A DNA stretch of 64,000 bases from a bacterium (GTDB taxonomy: Bacteria > Krumholzibacteriota > Krumholzibacteriia > LZORAL124-64-63), in the NCBI GenBank assembly GCA_024223715.1, contig JAAEOA010000427.1:53617-117616 (forward strand). Direction: 5' to 3'. This document shows positions 47,433-57,303 of the stretch, in pieces (the first letter of the stretch is position 1; each line of letters starts with the position of its first letter). A program made the position numbers and the translations under genes. Below the pieces are notes generated by a model. That model was not told where the DNA came from, did not search any database, and saw nothing but the letters and a program-made list of their open reading frames with translations.

Positions 47433-48989
47433 TTAGTTGCCAACCTGCCTCACGCTGTCAATGACTGTACCATCGACCCATTTGATAGCTGCAACAACCT
47501 TGTCCCCAAGAATGGGTTTGTCGGCTGCTCCCCCACAGATCTGCTCCACTTCAGCCTTGATCTCTTCAATAGGGCGGATTGGCAAGCTTGAGCCACGCAA
47601 CTGGTCGTGCAAATCCCGTCGCAGTGGATTGATGGCAATGCCTCGCTCGGTAACGATGACATCAATAAGTTCACCCGGTCCGCACAATGTTGTAACTTCG
47701 TCCACCAGCACGGGAATACGATCCCGGAAACTGGGAATGGGTAAAATTGTGCATTTGCTGGCCAGACAATTTTGCCAGCCGCCAATTCCGTGTAATAGAC
47801 GGCCGTCGCTGTGAGTCACCACATTTGCATTGAAATTCACATCGACTTCGGTCGCTCCAAGAACAACAGCATCGAGCATGGAAGCAAAATTGCCTTTTCC
47901 GTGCCAATTGTAACTGGTAAACGGTGACGTATTCTGATGACCTGGGTTTTCACGCATGGAGCGCACGCCTTCGAGATCAAAAGTCTGGCCATCGAGGATG
48001 TAATCGGTGAGGCCTTCTTCAAGCATGTTGACCAGATACTGAGTGGATCCGCCACGAACAAAACGAGCCTTGATGTTGCGTTCGCGCATCATGTCCCGCA
48101 GAAAGAGAGCAAAGCTCAGAGCTGTTCCACCGGCACCGGCCTGGAAGCTGAATCCATCGCGCACAATACCAGCTTCATCACAGAAACGGGCTGTCAGTTC
48201 AGCAATAAGCAAACGATCAGGAGATTTGGTTATTTGGGTTGTTCCACTGACAATTTTACTGGCATCACCAATGCTGTCCATGACCACAACCTGATCCACA
48301 TTGTTGCCCTGAATTTGCCAGGGGATGCAGGGGAAAGGAACCAGATTGTCAGTTACTGCAATAACATGATCGGCATATTCACTGTCAGCCAATGCAAAGC
48401 CCAGCAGACCACAAGCCGTGGGGCCGCGGTCACCAGTGGCATTGCCAAAAGCATCGGCGGTGGGGGCGGCAATAACGGAAATGTCAATTTTGACTTCCCC
48501 GTCCTGAACCGCCTGGTAACGTCCGCCATGGCTGCGCAAAACGGCCATACCTTTCATTTTTCCCCGGGTGCAGAAGTCACCCAAAGGCCCGTTCATGCTG
48601 CCTTCGATATGACTGATGACACCACTTTCCAGCAGATCAATCATTCCGGCATGACAGGGAAAACTGGCACTTGGAAACCAGCGCAATCCTTTGACACCCA
48701 ATTCCGCTGCTGCAGCAAAAATCGCGTTGGCTACATAGTCGCCATTGCGCAAATGATGATGAGTGCTGATAGTCATCCCATCGCGCAGACCGGCATTGAC
48801 CAGGGCCTGTTTGATGGACTCAACAGTTTTGTCGCCATCAGCAGGATAGTCGGCAGCACTGCGAATAGGGGCTCCATATTTGCGCCCTTCAGGAGTGTAT
48901 TTTCCCACACCCTGAAAAGGAACGGCAACTTGACCATTGATTTCGGTGGGCACCATGCGCCCGGCCGCGTTCTTCACCAGCTTGGTCAT
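47433..48989 (-). CDS. citF: Citrate lyase alpha subunit
   Basis: TISTHHHLRNGDYVANAIFAAAAELGVKGLRWFPSASFP; SVIAAPTADAFGNATGDRGPTACGLLGFA; GAGGTALSFALFL; VTERGIAINPLRRDL. Confidence 0.95.
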   Translation of the reverse strand: MTKLVKNAAGRMVPTEINGQVAVPFQGVGKYTPEGRKYGAPIRSAADYPADGDKTVESIKQALVNAGLRDGMTISTHHHLRNGDYVANAIFAAAAELGVKGLRWFPSASFPCHAGMIDLLESGVISHIEGSMNGPLGDFCTRGKMKGMAVLRSHGGRYQAVQDGEVKIDISVIAAPTADAFGNATGDRGPTACGLLGFALADSEYADHVIAVTDNLVPFPCIPWQIQGNNVDQVVVMDSIGDASKIVSGTTQITKSPDRLLIAELTARFCDEAGIVRDGFSFQAGAGGTALSFALFLRDMMRERNIKARFVRGGSTQYLVNMLEEGLTDYILDGQTFDLEGVRSMRENPGHQNTSPFTSYNWHGKGNFASMLDAVVLGATEVDVNFNANVVTHSDGRLLHGIGGWQNCLASKCTILPIPSFRDRIPVLVDEVTTLCGPGELIDVIVTERGIAINPLRRDLHDQLRGSSLPIRPIEEIKAEVEQICGGAADKPILGDKVVAAIKWVDGTVIDSVRQVGN

Positions 48990-50251
48990 TTTTTTGCTCC
49001 TTCAGTCAGCTCGCCGTTTTTTCGGGATCCTGGTTTTTCAGCATTGTCGCGCCAGTCTGCTGACAGCAGGCCCACCAACATGGCAATTTCCACGGTGGTC
49101 AGTGCCCGCTTAACGACGGGGGCATCGATCATTTTGCTGCCTAGACTGACCACACCCAAACCTTCGGATTCAGCTTTTTCGAAAGCCACTACAATTTTTT
49201 TGGCGCGGTCAATTTCCGAGGCATCCGGAGCAAACGCTTGGTGAACCACTGGAATTTGACGGGGATGAATACATCCCTTGCCAACAAAACCCAGACTTTT
49301 AGCTTCTAATACAGAATCGCGCAGACTGTCCATGTCGTTGACATCGCTAAAGACAGTATCGATAGCCTGCAGCCCCGCTGCCTTGGCACCATTGATAACC
49401 TGAGACCGAGCCCAAAAACTCTCGGTACCGGCATTAGTTCGCTGGGTTCCGATATCGGCGGTGTAATCTTCCAAGCCAATGGCAAGACCAATAATGTTAG
49501 GATGCGAACATGCAATCTCATAGGCTTGCCAAGCACCCTTGGCTGATTCAATAATGGGCATGAGATAAACCGGGGTATCCACATCAAGATTTTTTTGGAT
49601 TTCGGCAATGCGCTCGGCAACAGCAACAACTTCAGCAGGCTCTTCTACTTTGGGAATCAATATTAGATTCACGTTGTGAGGAATGATCCAGTCAAGATCG
49701 TCCAGACCATGCTGTCCCTGATTTATGCGAACCATGCGCTCGGCACCATAAAAATTTACAGCCCGTAAAGCGTTGCGGACCAGGCAGCGAGCAGAGTCTT
49801 TTTCTTTTGGCGCCACCGAGTCTTCCAGATCAAGGATGACACCATCGGGTTGGTGCAATCCTGCGTTCACATAAAACTTTGGTTCATTGCCGGGCAGATA
49901 CAGTCGGCTGCGGCGAAGGCGGTCACGACTGCTTTCGCCCAGGCAAGCCTCGCACAAGGGCAAAAGGAATTCACCCGAAGGTTTGTGACCACTGCGCAGA
50001 ACAGCTGTTTCCAAACGTGCGGCCAAGGTGAAAGGCAAAGCCCCTTTGTCGTCCACGGAAATGATTGCGTTGTTCAAACCGAGAGTTTCACAACCCTCGC
50101 GCATGAGGGCTTCAATTCGTGGGCCGAACATGCCAGCCACTTTGGAAATCAGTTTGATTTGCAGACCGCCGGAAGATTGAATTTCAACTGTCACATGACA
50201 GTCGGAACGAACCTTGGGGCCTTTTTTACCGGCTACACCGATTGTTGGCAT
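48986..50251 (-). CDS. Fused citrate lyase acyl-carrier (gamma) and beta subunits
   Basis: N-terminal about 95 aa CitD-like (KVRSDCHVTVEIQSSGGLQIKLISKVAGMFGPRIEALMREGCETLGLNNAIISVDDKGALPFTLAARLETAVLR); remainder CitE-like (RLRRSRLYLPGNEPKFYVNAGLHQPDGVILDLEDSVAPKEKDSAR). Confidence 0.9.
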   Translation of the reverse strand: MPTIGVAGKKGPKVRSDCHVTVEIQSSGGLQIKLISKVAGMFGPRIEALMREGCETLGLNNAIISVDDKGALPFTLAARLETAVLRSGHKPSGEFLLPLCEACLGESSRDRLRRSRLYLPGNEPKFYVNAGLHQPDGVILDLEDSVAPKEKDSARCLVRNALRAVNFYGAERMVRINQGQHGLDDLDWIIPHNVNLILIPKVEEPAEVVAVAERIAEIQKNLDVDTPVYLMPIIESAKGAWQAYEIACSHPNIIGLAIGLEDYTADIGTQRTNAGTESFWARSQVINGAKAAGLQAIDTVFSDVNDMDSLRDSVLEAKSLGFVGKGCIHPRQIPVVHQAFAPDASEIDRAKKIVVAFEKAESEGLGVVSLGSKMIDAPVVKRALTTVEIAMLVGLLSADWRDNAEKPGSRKNGELTEGAKK

Positions 50252-50581
50252 GAGTGGTGCCTTTCGGGAGACGTAAAGGGACGCATCGGGTGGCGTCCGA
50301 GGGTATGGGATTATTCCTGAAAAGTGGTAAGCAAAGCCATTTCATGCAAGACAGTTATTAAAAGTATTGCCAATATTATAGTTACTGGCACCTGAACCCT
50401 TAAGTGTGGATAACCTGGGAGACAAAACTTCAAATTTTATTTTCGCCAATATTTCGCTTTTTCGCATCTTGTTTTATTTCAACAGGTTTGGCGTTTCTGG
50501 CGTGTCAAGAACCACTTTGGGGAAAACCTTCCAAACCTGTGGATAACTTTAGGATAACTTCAAGGGTCTCCAAAAATAAAA

Positions 50582-50622
50582 ACCACGGGCCAAAGAATTC
50601 GAATTCTTTTCGCCCGTGGTCA
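50582..50622 (-). terminator. Long stem-loop terminator downstream of pepD
   Basis: Reverse strand ACCACGGGCGAAAAGAATTC-GAATTCTTTGGCCCGTGGTTTTTATTTTT. Confidence 0.8.
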
Positions 50623-50712
50623 TTCCAAAAATCACATTTTTTGAACTACAAAAATCTCTCCCAAGCGGGTCCAATTAAACCTCAATTGGGAAAAAGTGAA
50701 ATTTCTGCTTTT

Positions 50713-52170
50713 TTAACTTTTGGCAACCTCTGCCAGAGTGGCCGCAAAAAGTTTCCAAACCTTCTGAACTGATGAAATTTGAACCTTCTCATCGGGCGAG
50801 TGAGCACCCCGAATATTTGGACCGAAAGAAACAATATCCAGGTCAGGATATTTTTCAGTCAACAGGCCGCATTCCAGTCCAGCGTGAATGGCCAGCAACT
50901 CGGCCTCGGTCTTGAAAGCACTTTTGTATTGCTTGCGGGTCACGGCAAGAAGATTGCTCTTCAGGTTGGGTTTCCAGCCGGGGTAACCTTCAGGTTGCTC
51001 CACTTCAGCATCGGCCAGGATGCCAATGGCTTTGTGCTGGGCCACCAAAGCTTCAAGTGAAGGCATAATGGAAGACCGGCTGCAACAAACCATGCGAACT
51101 TTGGATCCTTTGGTCGCCACAACACCCAGGTTGGTGCTGCTTTCCACCAGACCGGCAATGTCCTGGCTCATGGAAGTAACACCGTTGGGGATGGCCGACA
51201 ACAGACGAAGAGTGTTCACGCTGGAATTCAAGCTGAAACACCGGGGAGCTTTTACAGCACTGGTTTTCCATTCGAAGCCATCGTCAATACCAGCGAGCTC
51301 TTCTACTTTTATACGCTCCAGGAAGGTATCGACAAGTTTTTTAAACCGACGGCCATCGGCTTTGGCAACAACCACTTTGGCTTCAGCTTCGCGGGGAATG
51401 GCGTTGCGCATGCTGCCACCGTTAACTTCAACCAGGCGCAGAGGCATTTCTTCCGAAACGGCCAACAGAACCCGGGTCATGATTTTGATGGCATTGCCAC
51501 GGTTCTCATGAATGTTCAAACCGGAGTGACCACCACGAAGACCACCAATGACAATTTTACGCCCACCGCTTTCTTTGGGCGCACGGGTGGCTTTATTTTT
51601 CAGGGTAAAAACAGAATCACGCCCGCCGGCACAGCCAACAAAAATGGCATCGTCTTCTTCAGAATCCAGATTGATCATTTGGCGGGATTCAAAAAAGCCA
51701 GCCTCCACACCAGCAGCACCAGTAAGGCCGCGCTCTTCATCTACAGTGAGCAGAACTTCCACCGGGCCGTGTACGACTTTTTTGTCGTCAGCCAGAGCCA
51801 GGCCCATTGCTACACCAATGCCATTATCGGCTCCCAGAGTGGTCCCGTCGGCTGTTACCCAGTCACCATTAATCTGAAGTTTCAGAGGATCCGTATCAAA
51901 ATCGTGTTTGGTGGCTGAATTTTTTTCACACACCATATCAACGTGGCCCTGAATGAGGACAGGAGCGGCCTTTTCCATGCCCTTGGTGGCAGGAATTCTG
52001 ATCAGGAGGTTGCCCACCTTGTCGTCCGACCAAGATAAATTGCGTTCATCGGCCCAGGCTTTGAACATTTTCATCACGCCGGTTTCATTTCCGGAACCGT
52101 GAGGAATGTCGCACATTTTTTCGAATATCTGCCATACGGGGGCAGGCTGAAGTTTGTCCAACTTGGCCAT
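50713..52170 (-). CDS. pepD: Aminoacyl-histidine dipeptidase (PepD/M20C)
   Basis: VWQIFEKMCDIPHGSGNETGV; VLIQGHVDMVCEKN; WVTADGTTLGADNGIGVAMGLAL; EVLLTVDEERGLTGA; MINLDSEEDDAIFVGCAGG. Confidence 0.95.
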   Translation of the reverse strand: MAKLDKLQPAPVWQIFEKMCDIPHGSGNETGVMKMFKAWADERNLSWSDDKVGNLLIRIPATKGMEKAAPVLIQGHVDMVCEKNSATKHDFDTDPLKLQINGDWVTADGTTLGADNGIGVAMGLALADDKKVVHGPVEVLLTVDEERGLTGAAGVEAGFFESRQMINLDSEEDDAIFVGCAGGRDSVFTLKNKATRAPKESGGRKIVIGGLRGGHSGLNIHENRGNAIKIMTRVLLAVSEEMPLRLVEVNGGSMRNAIPREAEAKVVVAKADGRRFKKLVDTFLERIKVEELAGIDDGFEWKTSAVKAPRCFSLNSSVNTLRLLSAIPNGVTSMSQDIAGLVESSTNLGVVATKGSKVRMVCCSRSSIMPSLEALVAQHKAIGILADAEVEQPEGYPGWKPNLKSNLLAVTRKQYKSAFKTEAELLAIHAGLECGLLTEKYPDLDIVSFGPNIRGAHSPDEKVQISSVQKVWKLFAATLAEVAKS

Positions 52171-52320
52171 GAGAGCTCCTTGTTTTCCGGCTTAAACCGG
52201 ATTCATCCTTAGGGATCGGGTTCAATGACTGAACTGTTTGAATGAGAAGATTATTTGGCTGCATGATTTTATTGCATGATTAAACAGCATGATTAAACAG
52301 CGTGCCGAAGAGATACAATA

Positions 52321-54159
52321 CTAGAAGCCGTGCCGCAAGACAAGACCCCAATGGCCCGCAGTTACTAAATTTCCACAGGGATCAAGGTCCAGAGTATTCA
52401 ACCGGTCGTGATGTCCGGAATGCATGGAGGTCCATTGGCTACCATCGTAGGATAAAACTGTGCCATTATCCCCTACGGCATAAGTATGGCCCTGGTCATC
52501 GCCGCCTACATTCTTTAGTGAAAAGAGTGTACCACTGTCCTGAACCAGCCAGGGTGTGTCCTCTCCCAATTGACCGCTGTGATTAATAATCAGACCACTT
52601 GACCCTACAGCCACGGTTTGCTGGTCAGCCCGGCACCAAATCCCAGTCAGAGGCAATGAAGTATTGCTTTGCATTTCCTGCCAGATAATGCCATTAAAAT
52701 AAAGAATCGTCCCTCCGGCCCCCACGGCATAAACCTCTTCGGGGCTGCGGCCATGCACTGCCATTAAAGGTCGGTCCGATCCACTGGTCATCGGTTCCCA
52801 ATTCAAACCATCAAAATGGACAATGATTCCGCCGGCCCCCACCGCATAAACATCATCGGAATTGACACCCCAGATGGCTTCCAGGTTTACTTCGCTTTGT
52901 AACCGCCAGGTTTCCCAGGGGCGTCCCCCGCGATACCGGGCAATAACTCCGTCGGTGCCTACAATAAAAAAATCATCATCAGATTCGCCCCAGATACCGG
53001 AATAATCGACACCGTCGAGAGGCGGAGCAATGTTTTGCCAGCCACCGCCATGGGCTTGCAGAACAACACCCTGTTTTCCCACCGCGAAAATTTCACCACA
53101 GGATGGGGTGAAAACATCTTTTATCCAGTGAGTATGCCCCACGCTGATAATTTGCCAGGCCGGATCAGTAACCTGTTGGACAAGACCGTTGTAACCTGTC
53201 ATGAGCAAAGCGCTGTCCTGATTATCCCACATACCGTATAAGTAACGGCCCTCAGCGATAACCCTTGGATTCCAGTCGTCCGGACCGCGAGTCAGGAAGA
53301 TTCCCCCTGAACCAATGGCCACCGGATCGTGTCCGGGTAATCCGCGCACCGACCAAAGTCGTTCTGTGGTACCGCTGTTCTCAGGGTTCCAGGATATACC
53401 GTCGAAATGAGTGATGCTGCCCAGAGAACCAACTGCAAAAATATCGTCAGGTTCAAAACCCCAGATACAGTCAAGAACCTGGTCAATCCCTGAATCCTGC
53501 TCCAGCCATACAGAACCATCAAAATGCATAACTATTCCAGAACTGCCACAGATATAAATGTTGTCTTCGGCAGTACCCCACACACTGTAAAAATTGGTTT
53601 CTACGCCAACATCCAGAGGGCTCCAATTATTTCCGTCGAAATGAACGACGGCACCACTATTACCCACCGCGTAAACATTTTCCCAGTCGGTACCCCAAAT
53701 TCCATTCAAACCACCGGGAGAATAAGTATGCCGGCCAGTCCATTGCTGCCCATCGAACTGGTAACAAACCCCATTTTCACCCACGGCCAGGACATGCTCG
53801 GAGTCGGAACCCCAGACACCATAAAGAGAGGAACTGAAATCGAATTGCCATGATTGCCATTGTCCGTTGGAATAATGCCGAATGCTGCCGTGTTCGCCCA
53901 CTGTGAAATAATTGGCTTCGGTCACACCCCAGACTGAGCGCTGGGTGTATTCAGGTTCCAGGATGACTTCCCAGCTGGGATCGTCCTGAACCACGGTGGG
54001 ATCGTCGTCGCTGCACCCGGATAGGGAGAAGATAGCCATGAGGATCATTAACCAAGCCAAAAAAGTGCGATGGATTCGGATGATCTCTCGGTTTAAGATT
54101 GAAACCGTATTGTTATGACTCATCAAAGGAGCGATCCTGACATTTTGTCTCCGGGGCAA
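52321..54159 (-). CDS. Lipoprotein built of tandem beta-propeller-type repeats (VWG..AVG..G.I.HFDG..W)
   Basis: LMILMAIFSLSGCSDDD lipobox; repeats NVYAVGNSGAVVHFDGNNW, NIYICGSSGIVMHFDGSVW, DIFAVGSLGSITHFDGISW, DVYAVGAGGIIVHFDGLNW. Confidence 0.8.
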   Translation of the reverse strand: MPRRQNVRIAPLMSHNNTVSILNREIIRIHRTFLAWLMILMAIFSLSGCSDDDPTVVQDDPSWEVILEPEYTQRSVWGVTEANYFTVGEHGSIRHYSNGQWQSWQFDFSSSLYGVWGSDSEHVLAVGENGVCYQFDGQQWTGRHTYSPGGLNGIWGTDWENVYAVGNSGAVVHFDGNNWSPLDVGVETNFYSVWGTAEDNIYICGSSGIVMHFDGSVWLEQDSGIDQVLDCIWGFEPDDIFAVGSLGSITHFDGISWNPENSGTTERLWSVRGLPGHDPVAIGSGGIFLTRGPDDWNPRVIAEGRYLYGMWDNQDSALLMTGYNGLVQQVTDPAWQIISVGHTHWIKDVFTPSCGEIFAVGKQGVVLQAHGGGWQNIAPPLDGVDYSGIWGESDDDFFIVGTDGVIARYRGGRPWETWRLQSEVNLEAIWGVNSDDVYAVGAGGIIVHFDGLNWEPMTSGSDRPLMAVHGRSPEEVYAVGAGGTILYFNGIIWQEMQSNTSLPLTGIWCRADQQTVAVGSSGLIINHSGQLGEDTPWLVQDSGTLFSLKNVGGDDQGHTYAVGDNGTVLSYDGSQWTSMHSGHHDRLNTLDLDPCGNLVTAGHWGLVLRHGF

Positions 54160-54288
54160 TACAGGGCGGAGCTTTTGTAGTAGGCGAAAAGGAGCAAAAC
54201 CCGGCCCGGCAAGACCGGGCCCGATTCAGACTCCATTGTAACACATTCTATCCTGAAAAGTTGCAATGAATTGCTTAAATTGCCTCAT

Positions 54289-56376
54289 TTAAGGACGTTT
54301 CACTGTCAAAGGAGAGTCGCTGAGAGGCCAATTTCCCTTGGTGGGAGACCCATTTCCTGCGGGAAAAATCAGATAACTGTATTTCCCATAATGTCCCAGA
54401 CGACGAGCATAAGACTCCAGGCGATGCGGGCTGTTGCACAGGATAATCAGATCGGTAATGGTTGAATCGTACGGATTGGTTCCGGTGAAAACCAGATCGT
54501 AGTCTTTCAGGTTGTAACGTTTACCATCCAGGAAAAACGTATTTCCGCTGATCATCAATTCCGAATTCTGATATTTGCCGAGCAACTCGGTGCCGGGGTT
54601 GATCAGAATACTGGAAGTTCCTGAACCCGGTTTGGTATCGGCCGGCAATTCCCCGTTTTCAACAATGGCATACAATGGCTGACTGAGGAACTCGCTGGCA
54701 AATTTATGGGCGGCCTGAACCATCAGGTTGGGCGCATGATCCAGAACAATAGTGGGCCCCATTTCAGCCAATACCTGACTGAGGGTTGGCTCTATTTCAG
54801 CCAGATGCAGCCTGCGGAACAAGTTCGTACCAGGGTCAATGGAAATGCTCCGGACTTTTTCGGCCTTGAGTTCAAATTTCTGGCTCATTTTATTGAAATG
54901 AATAGTTTTTTCCACTGCCCCTTCGGCTGTATCCAGAACCACAGGAACCTGCAGGTCGTACGGAGGGGCCCCCTGTCTCAATTTGAAAGAAACCTTGTCG
55001 CCATCAAACTCCACATCTTCCAAAGCCAGGATAGGCGCTCCGGTTCGGGTCAGCCACTGCTTCTGGAAGTCGCTGAAGTCTTTGCCGGAAGCGGTTTCAA
55101 AAGCAGCAAAAAAATCGCTCCAGTTGGTCTGGGCATATTTGTGCTCTTTAGCCACTGCTTGCAAACCATCCACAAAAGCCTCACGGCCTATTAGATTCTC
55201 CACCATATGGAAGACCATCATGCTTTTGCCATATCCAACCGCCCGGGTGGCTCCGCTGTGGCGACTCATAAATTCCGCCAGGGGGAAGTCATTGCTGCTG
55301 TCTCTGGTGTAAGCAGCGTAATCTTTCAGAGTGGTACGACGATACTGGCGGGCTTCTTCATCACTTTTAAGTTTCTTGTAATGATAGTCAGCACAATAAA
55401 CAGTCAGACCTTCACACCAATTTCCTTCACTAATATCCACAAAAACTGAGTTGCCCCACCAGTTATGGCAGATTTCATGACCAAAGCTTGTGTAGGGAAT
55501 AAAAGGCAGACGCAAAACGGTGCCACCGAGCAGTGTATATGAAGGCATTCCATATCCGGTGGGAAACCAGTTTTCAACTGTGGCAAACTTCTTGTAGGGA
55601 TAAGGACCAATCATTTCTTCGTACATGGCAATGTAGGCTTTGGTGCGCTCCATGTATGTGGCTCGAAGGCGGGCATCGTCTTCCAGGAAAAAAGTCTGAC
55701 TGATGATGCCCTCTTTGACGGGTTCTTCGTGTACAAAATATTTGTTGGCAATTAGGTTCAGACCATCGGACGGATACCGGGCCACCCAGCGGGAATGAAG
55801 CCTGTCACCACGAAGTTCGTGCTCGGTGCGTTCACCCTGGGTTACGGATTCAAATCCAGCAGGCGTATCGATGCTTAAATCGTGGGTAACCATGACATCT
55901 TCAGCCCACGGCAACCATTCAGCCATTCCAGATAGATAAATCCCTTCCTGGCTAATGGTGGCTGTTATTTCATTTCCAATATTCTCTCTGGAAAATGTCA
56001 TTTTTTCCACGGACTCGAAAAAATATCCGGAATACTGTAAATCCAGCTGGCCTCCGGCAGGAGAAAGGCCACAAGCTTCAAGATTAATCATCTGGAACAG
56101 TCCGTCTTCGTCTTCACCTCTGGAAACAGCGACAGTGGGATCGACACTTTTTTTCCCCATGCGGGAAATGCTCACTACGCTGAGTTGGTCGCCCAAACGG
56201 AGCTCTTTGACTCCTTCAGGGATATCCAGGTGATCATTGATGATCACGGTATGAGAATCCACATCAAAAACCAATTGAGCCTGGTGCGACATGATTGAAG
56301 CCTCGGCAAAAGCACTTCCAGTGGCCAAAACCAACAGAGATAAAAAGATAAGACCCGTGGTGACCATAATTTTCAT
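54289..56376 (-). CDS. M1-family (gluzincin) metallopeptidase, exported
   Basis: Signal peptide LIFLSLLVLATGSAFA; GHEICHNWWGNSVFVDISEGNWCEGLTVYCADY (HEXXH-X18-E). Confidence 0.88.
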   Translation of the reverse strand: MKIMVTTGLIFLSLLVLATGSAFAEASIMSHQAQLVFDVDSHTVIINDHLDIPEGVKELRLGDQLSVVSISRMGKKSVDPTVAVSRGEDEDGLFQMINLEACGLSPAGGQLDLQYSGYFFESVEKMTFSRENIGNEITATISQEGIYLSGMAEWLPWAEDVMVTHDLSIDTPAGFESVTQGERTEHELRGDRLHSRWVARYPSDGLNLIANKYFVHEEPVKEGIISQTFFLEDDARLRATYMERTKAYIAMYEEMIGPYPYKKFATVENWFPTGYGMPSYTLLGGTVLRLPFIPYTSFGHEICHNWWGNSVFVDISEGNWCEGLTVYCADYHYKKLKSDEEARQYRRTTLKDYAAYTRDSSNDFPLAEFMSRHSGATRAVGYGKSMMVFHMVENLIGREAFVDGLQAVAKEHKYAQTNWSDFFAAFETASGKDFSDFQKQWLTRTGAPILALEDVEFDGDKVSFKLRQGAPPYDLQVPVVLDTAEGAVEKTIHFNKMSQKFELKAEKVRSISIDPGTNLFRRLHLAEIEPTLSQVLAEMGPTIVLDHAPNLMVQAAHKFASEFLSQPLYAIVENGELPADTKPGSGTSSILINPGTELLGKYQNSELMISGNTFFLDGKRYNLKDYDLVFTGTNPYDSTITDLIILCNSPHRLESYARRLGHYGKYSYLIFPAGNGSPTKGNWPLSDSPLTVKRP

Positions 56377-56713
56377 AGGAAGTTTCTCCTGGACAGAATT
56401 TCAATACAACTTCTTTTGCGTAGATGATAGTAGAAACGATCCCTGATTGGCAAGTAGATCTACTCTGGTTATTTCGCAAATGCTCCATTATTACCGTTTT
56501 GTTATCTGCTTTATTCTTGTTGCAAACATTTTATAACTCATTATTCTAATTGAGGGTCGCTTCGTTGGTTTTGACGACCCCCTCATTATTCAATTCGTTG
56601 TTCCGGTTTCACCGGTCGCTTCATTTCGTGAATGCATTCAGCCGGTAGTTTGTTACAACTTTTTTCTTTTTTGGGGAACACCAAAGAAAGATAGCCAACA
56701 GATGTTCTTTATG

Positions 56714-57301
56714 ATGACGTTGGATGCACATGCGGGACAGGACTTCATGTCTCGGCTAAAAGCCAGACACGAAGGCACACTCGCTGAGTTAACGAAGGAA
56801 TACCTGCCGCAGATTTACCGCGCCGCCCGGGGCGCAGGTCTCAGTGTGCAGAACGCGGAAGACGCCGCCCAGAATACGTTTGTTACGTTCATGGAAAAAC
56901 TTGACGATTTCGAAGGCCGCTCTCATGTCCGAACCTGGCTGTTTGGAATACTCTATCGTAAGATTTCAGAGAGCAGGCGTGGTGCCCAACGAGACGATGG
57001 TGCTGAAGATATTGACGAAGTCATGGAAAGCCGCTTTAAGACAAATGGTTTCTGGGCCAACCCACCCAGAGAAACTGACGCAGCAGCTTTTGACCGGGAT
57101 ATTCGGACTCACCTTACTGAGTGTCTCGATGGAGTGAACGATGACCAGCGTTTGGCTTTTATAATGCGCGAGGTGAACGATCTGGATAGTGACGAGATCT
57201 GCCAGGTCATGGATGTGAGTCGATCCAATTTGGGTGTTCTGCTCTATCGTGGACGCAACAAACTGCGTGAATGTCTGGAATACAGGAACATCAAGGGGTA
57301 G
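56714..57301 (+). CDS. ECF RNA polymerase sigma factor
   Basis: QNAEDAAQNTFVTFMEKLDDFEGRSHVRTWLFGILYRKISESRR; region 4 VNDLDSDEICQVMDVSRSNLGVLLYRGRNKLRECL. Confidence 0.9.
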   Translation: MTLDAHAGQDFMSRLKARHEGTLAELTKEYLPQIYRAARGAGLSVQNAEDAAQNTFVTFMEKLDDFEGRSHVRTWLFGILYRKISESRRGAQRDDGAEDIDEVMESRFKTNGFWANPPRETDAAAFDRDIRTHLTECLDGVNDDQRLAFIMREVNDLDSDEICQVMDVSRSNLGVLLYRGRNKLRECLEYRNIKG

Positions 57302-57303
57302 GT

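Noticed and set aside
47937-49244. 435-aa plus-strand ORF opposite citF/citDE
   Set aside because: Antisense to two clearly recognised genes; low-complexity translation without domain signature. Typical shadow ORF.
50252-50712. Possible chromosomal origin (oriC)
   Set aside because: Only two DnaA boxes and no dnaA, dnaN, rpmH, mnmG or parAB neighbours; kept only as a low-interest DnaA-box observation.
50404-50772. 122-aa plus-strand ORF in the citDE/pepD gap
   Set aside because: Crosses the long stem-loop terminator and runs into pepD antisense; not a credible gene.
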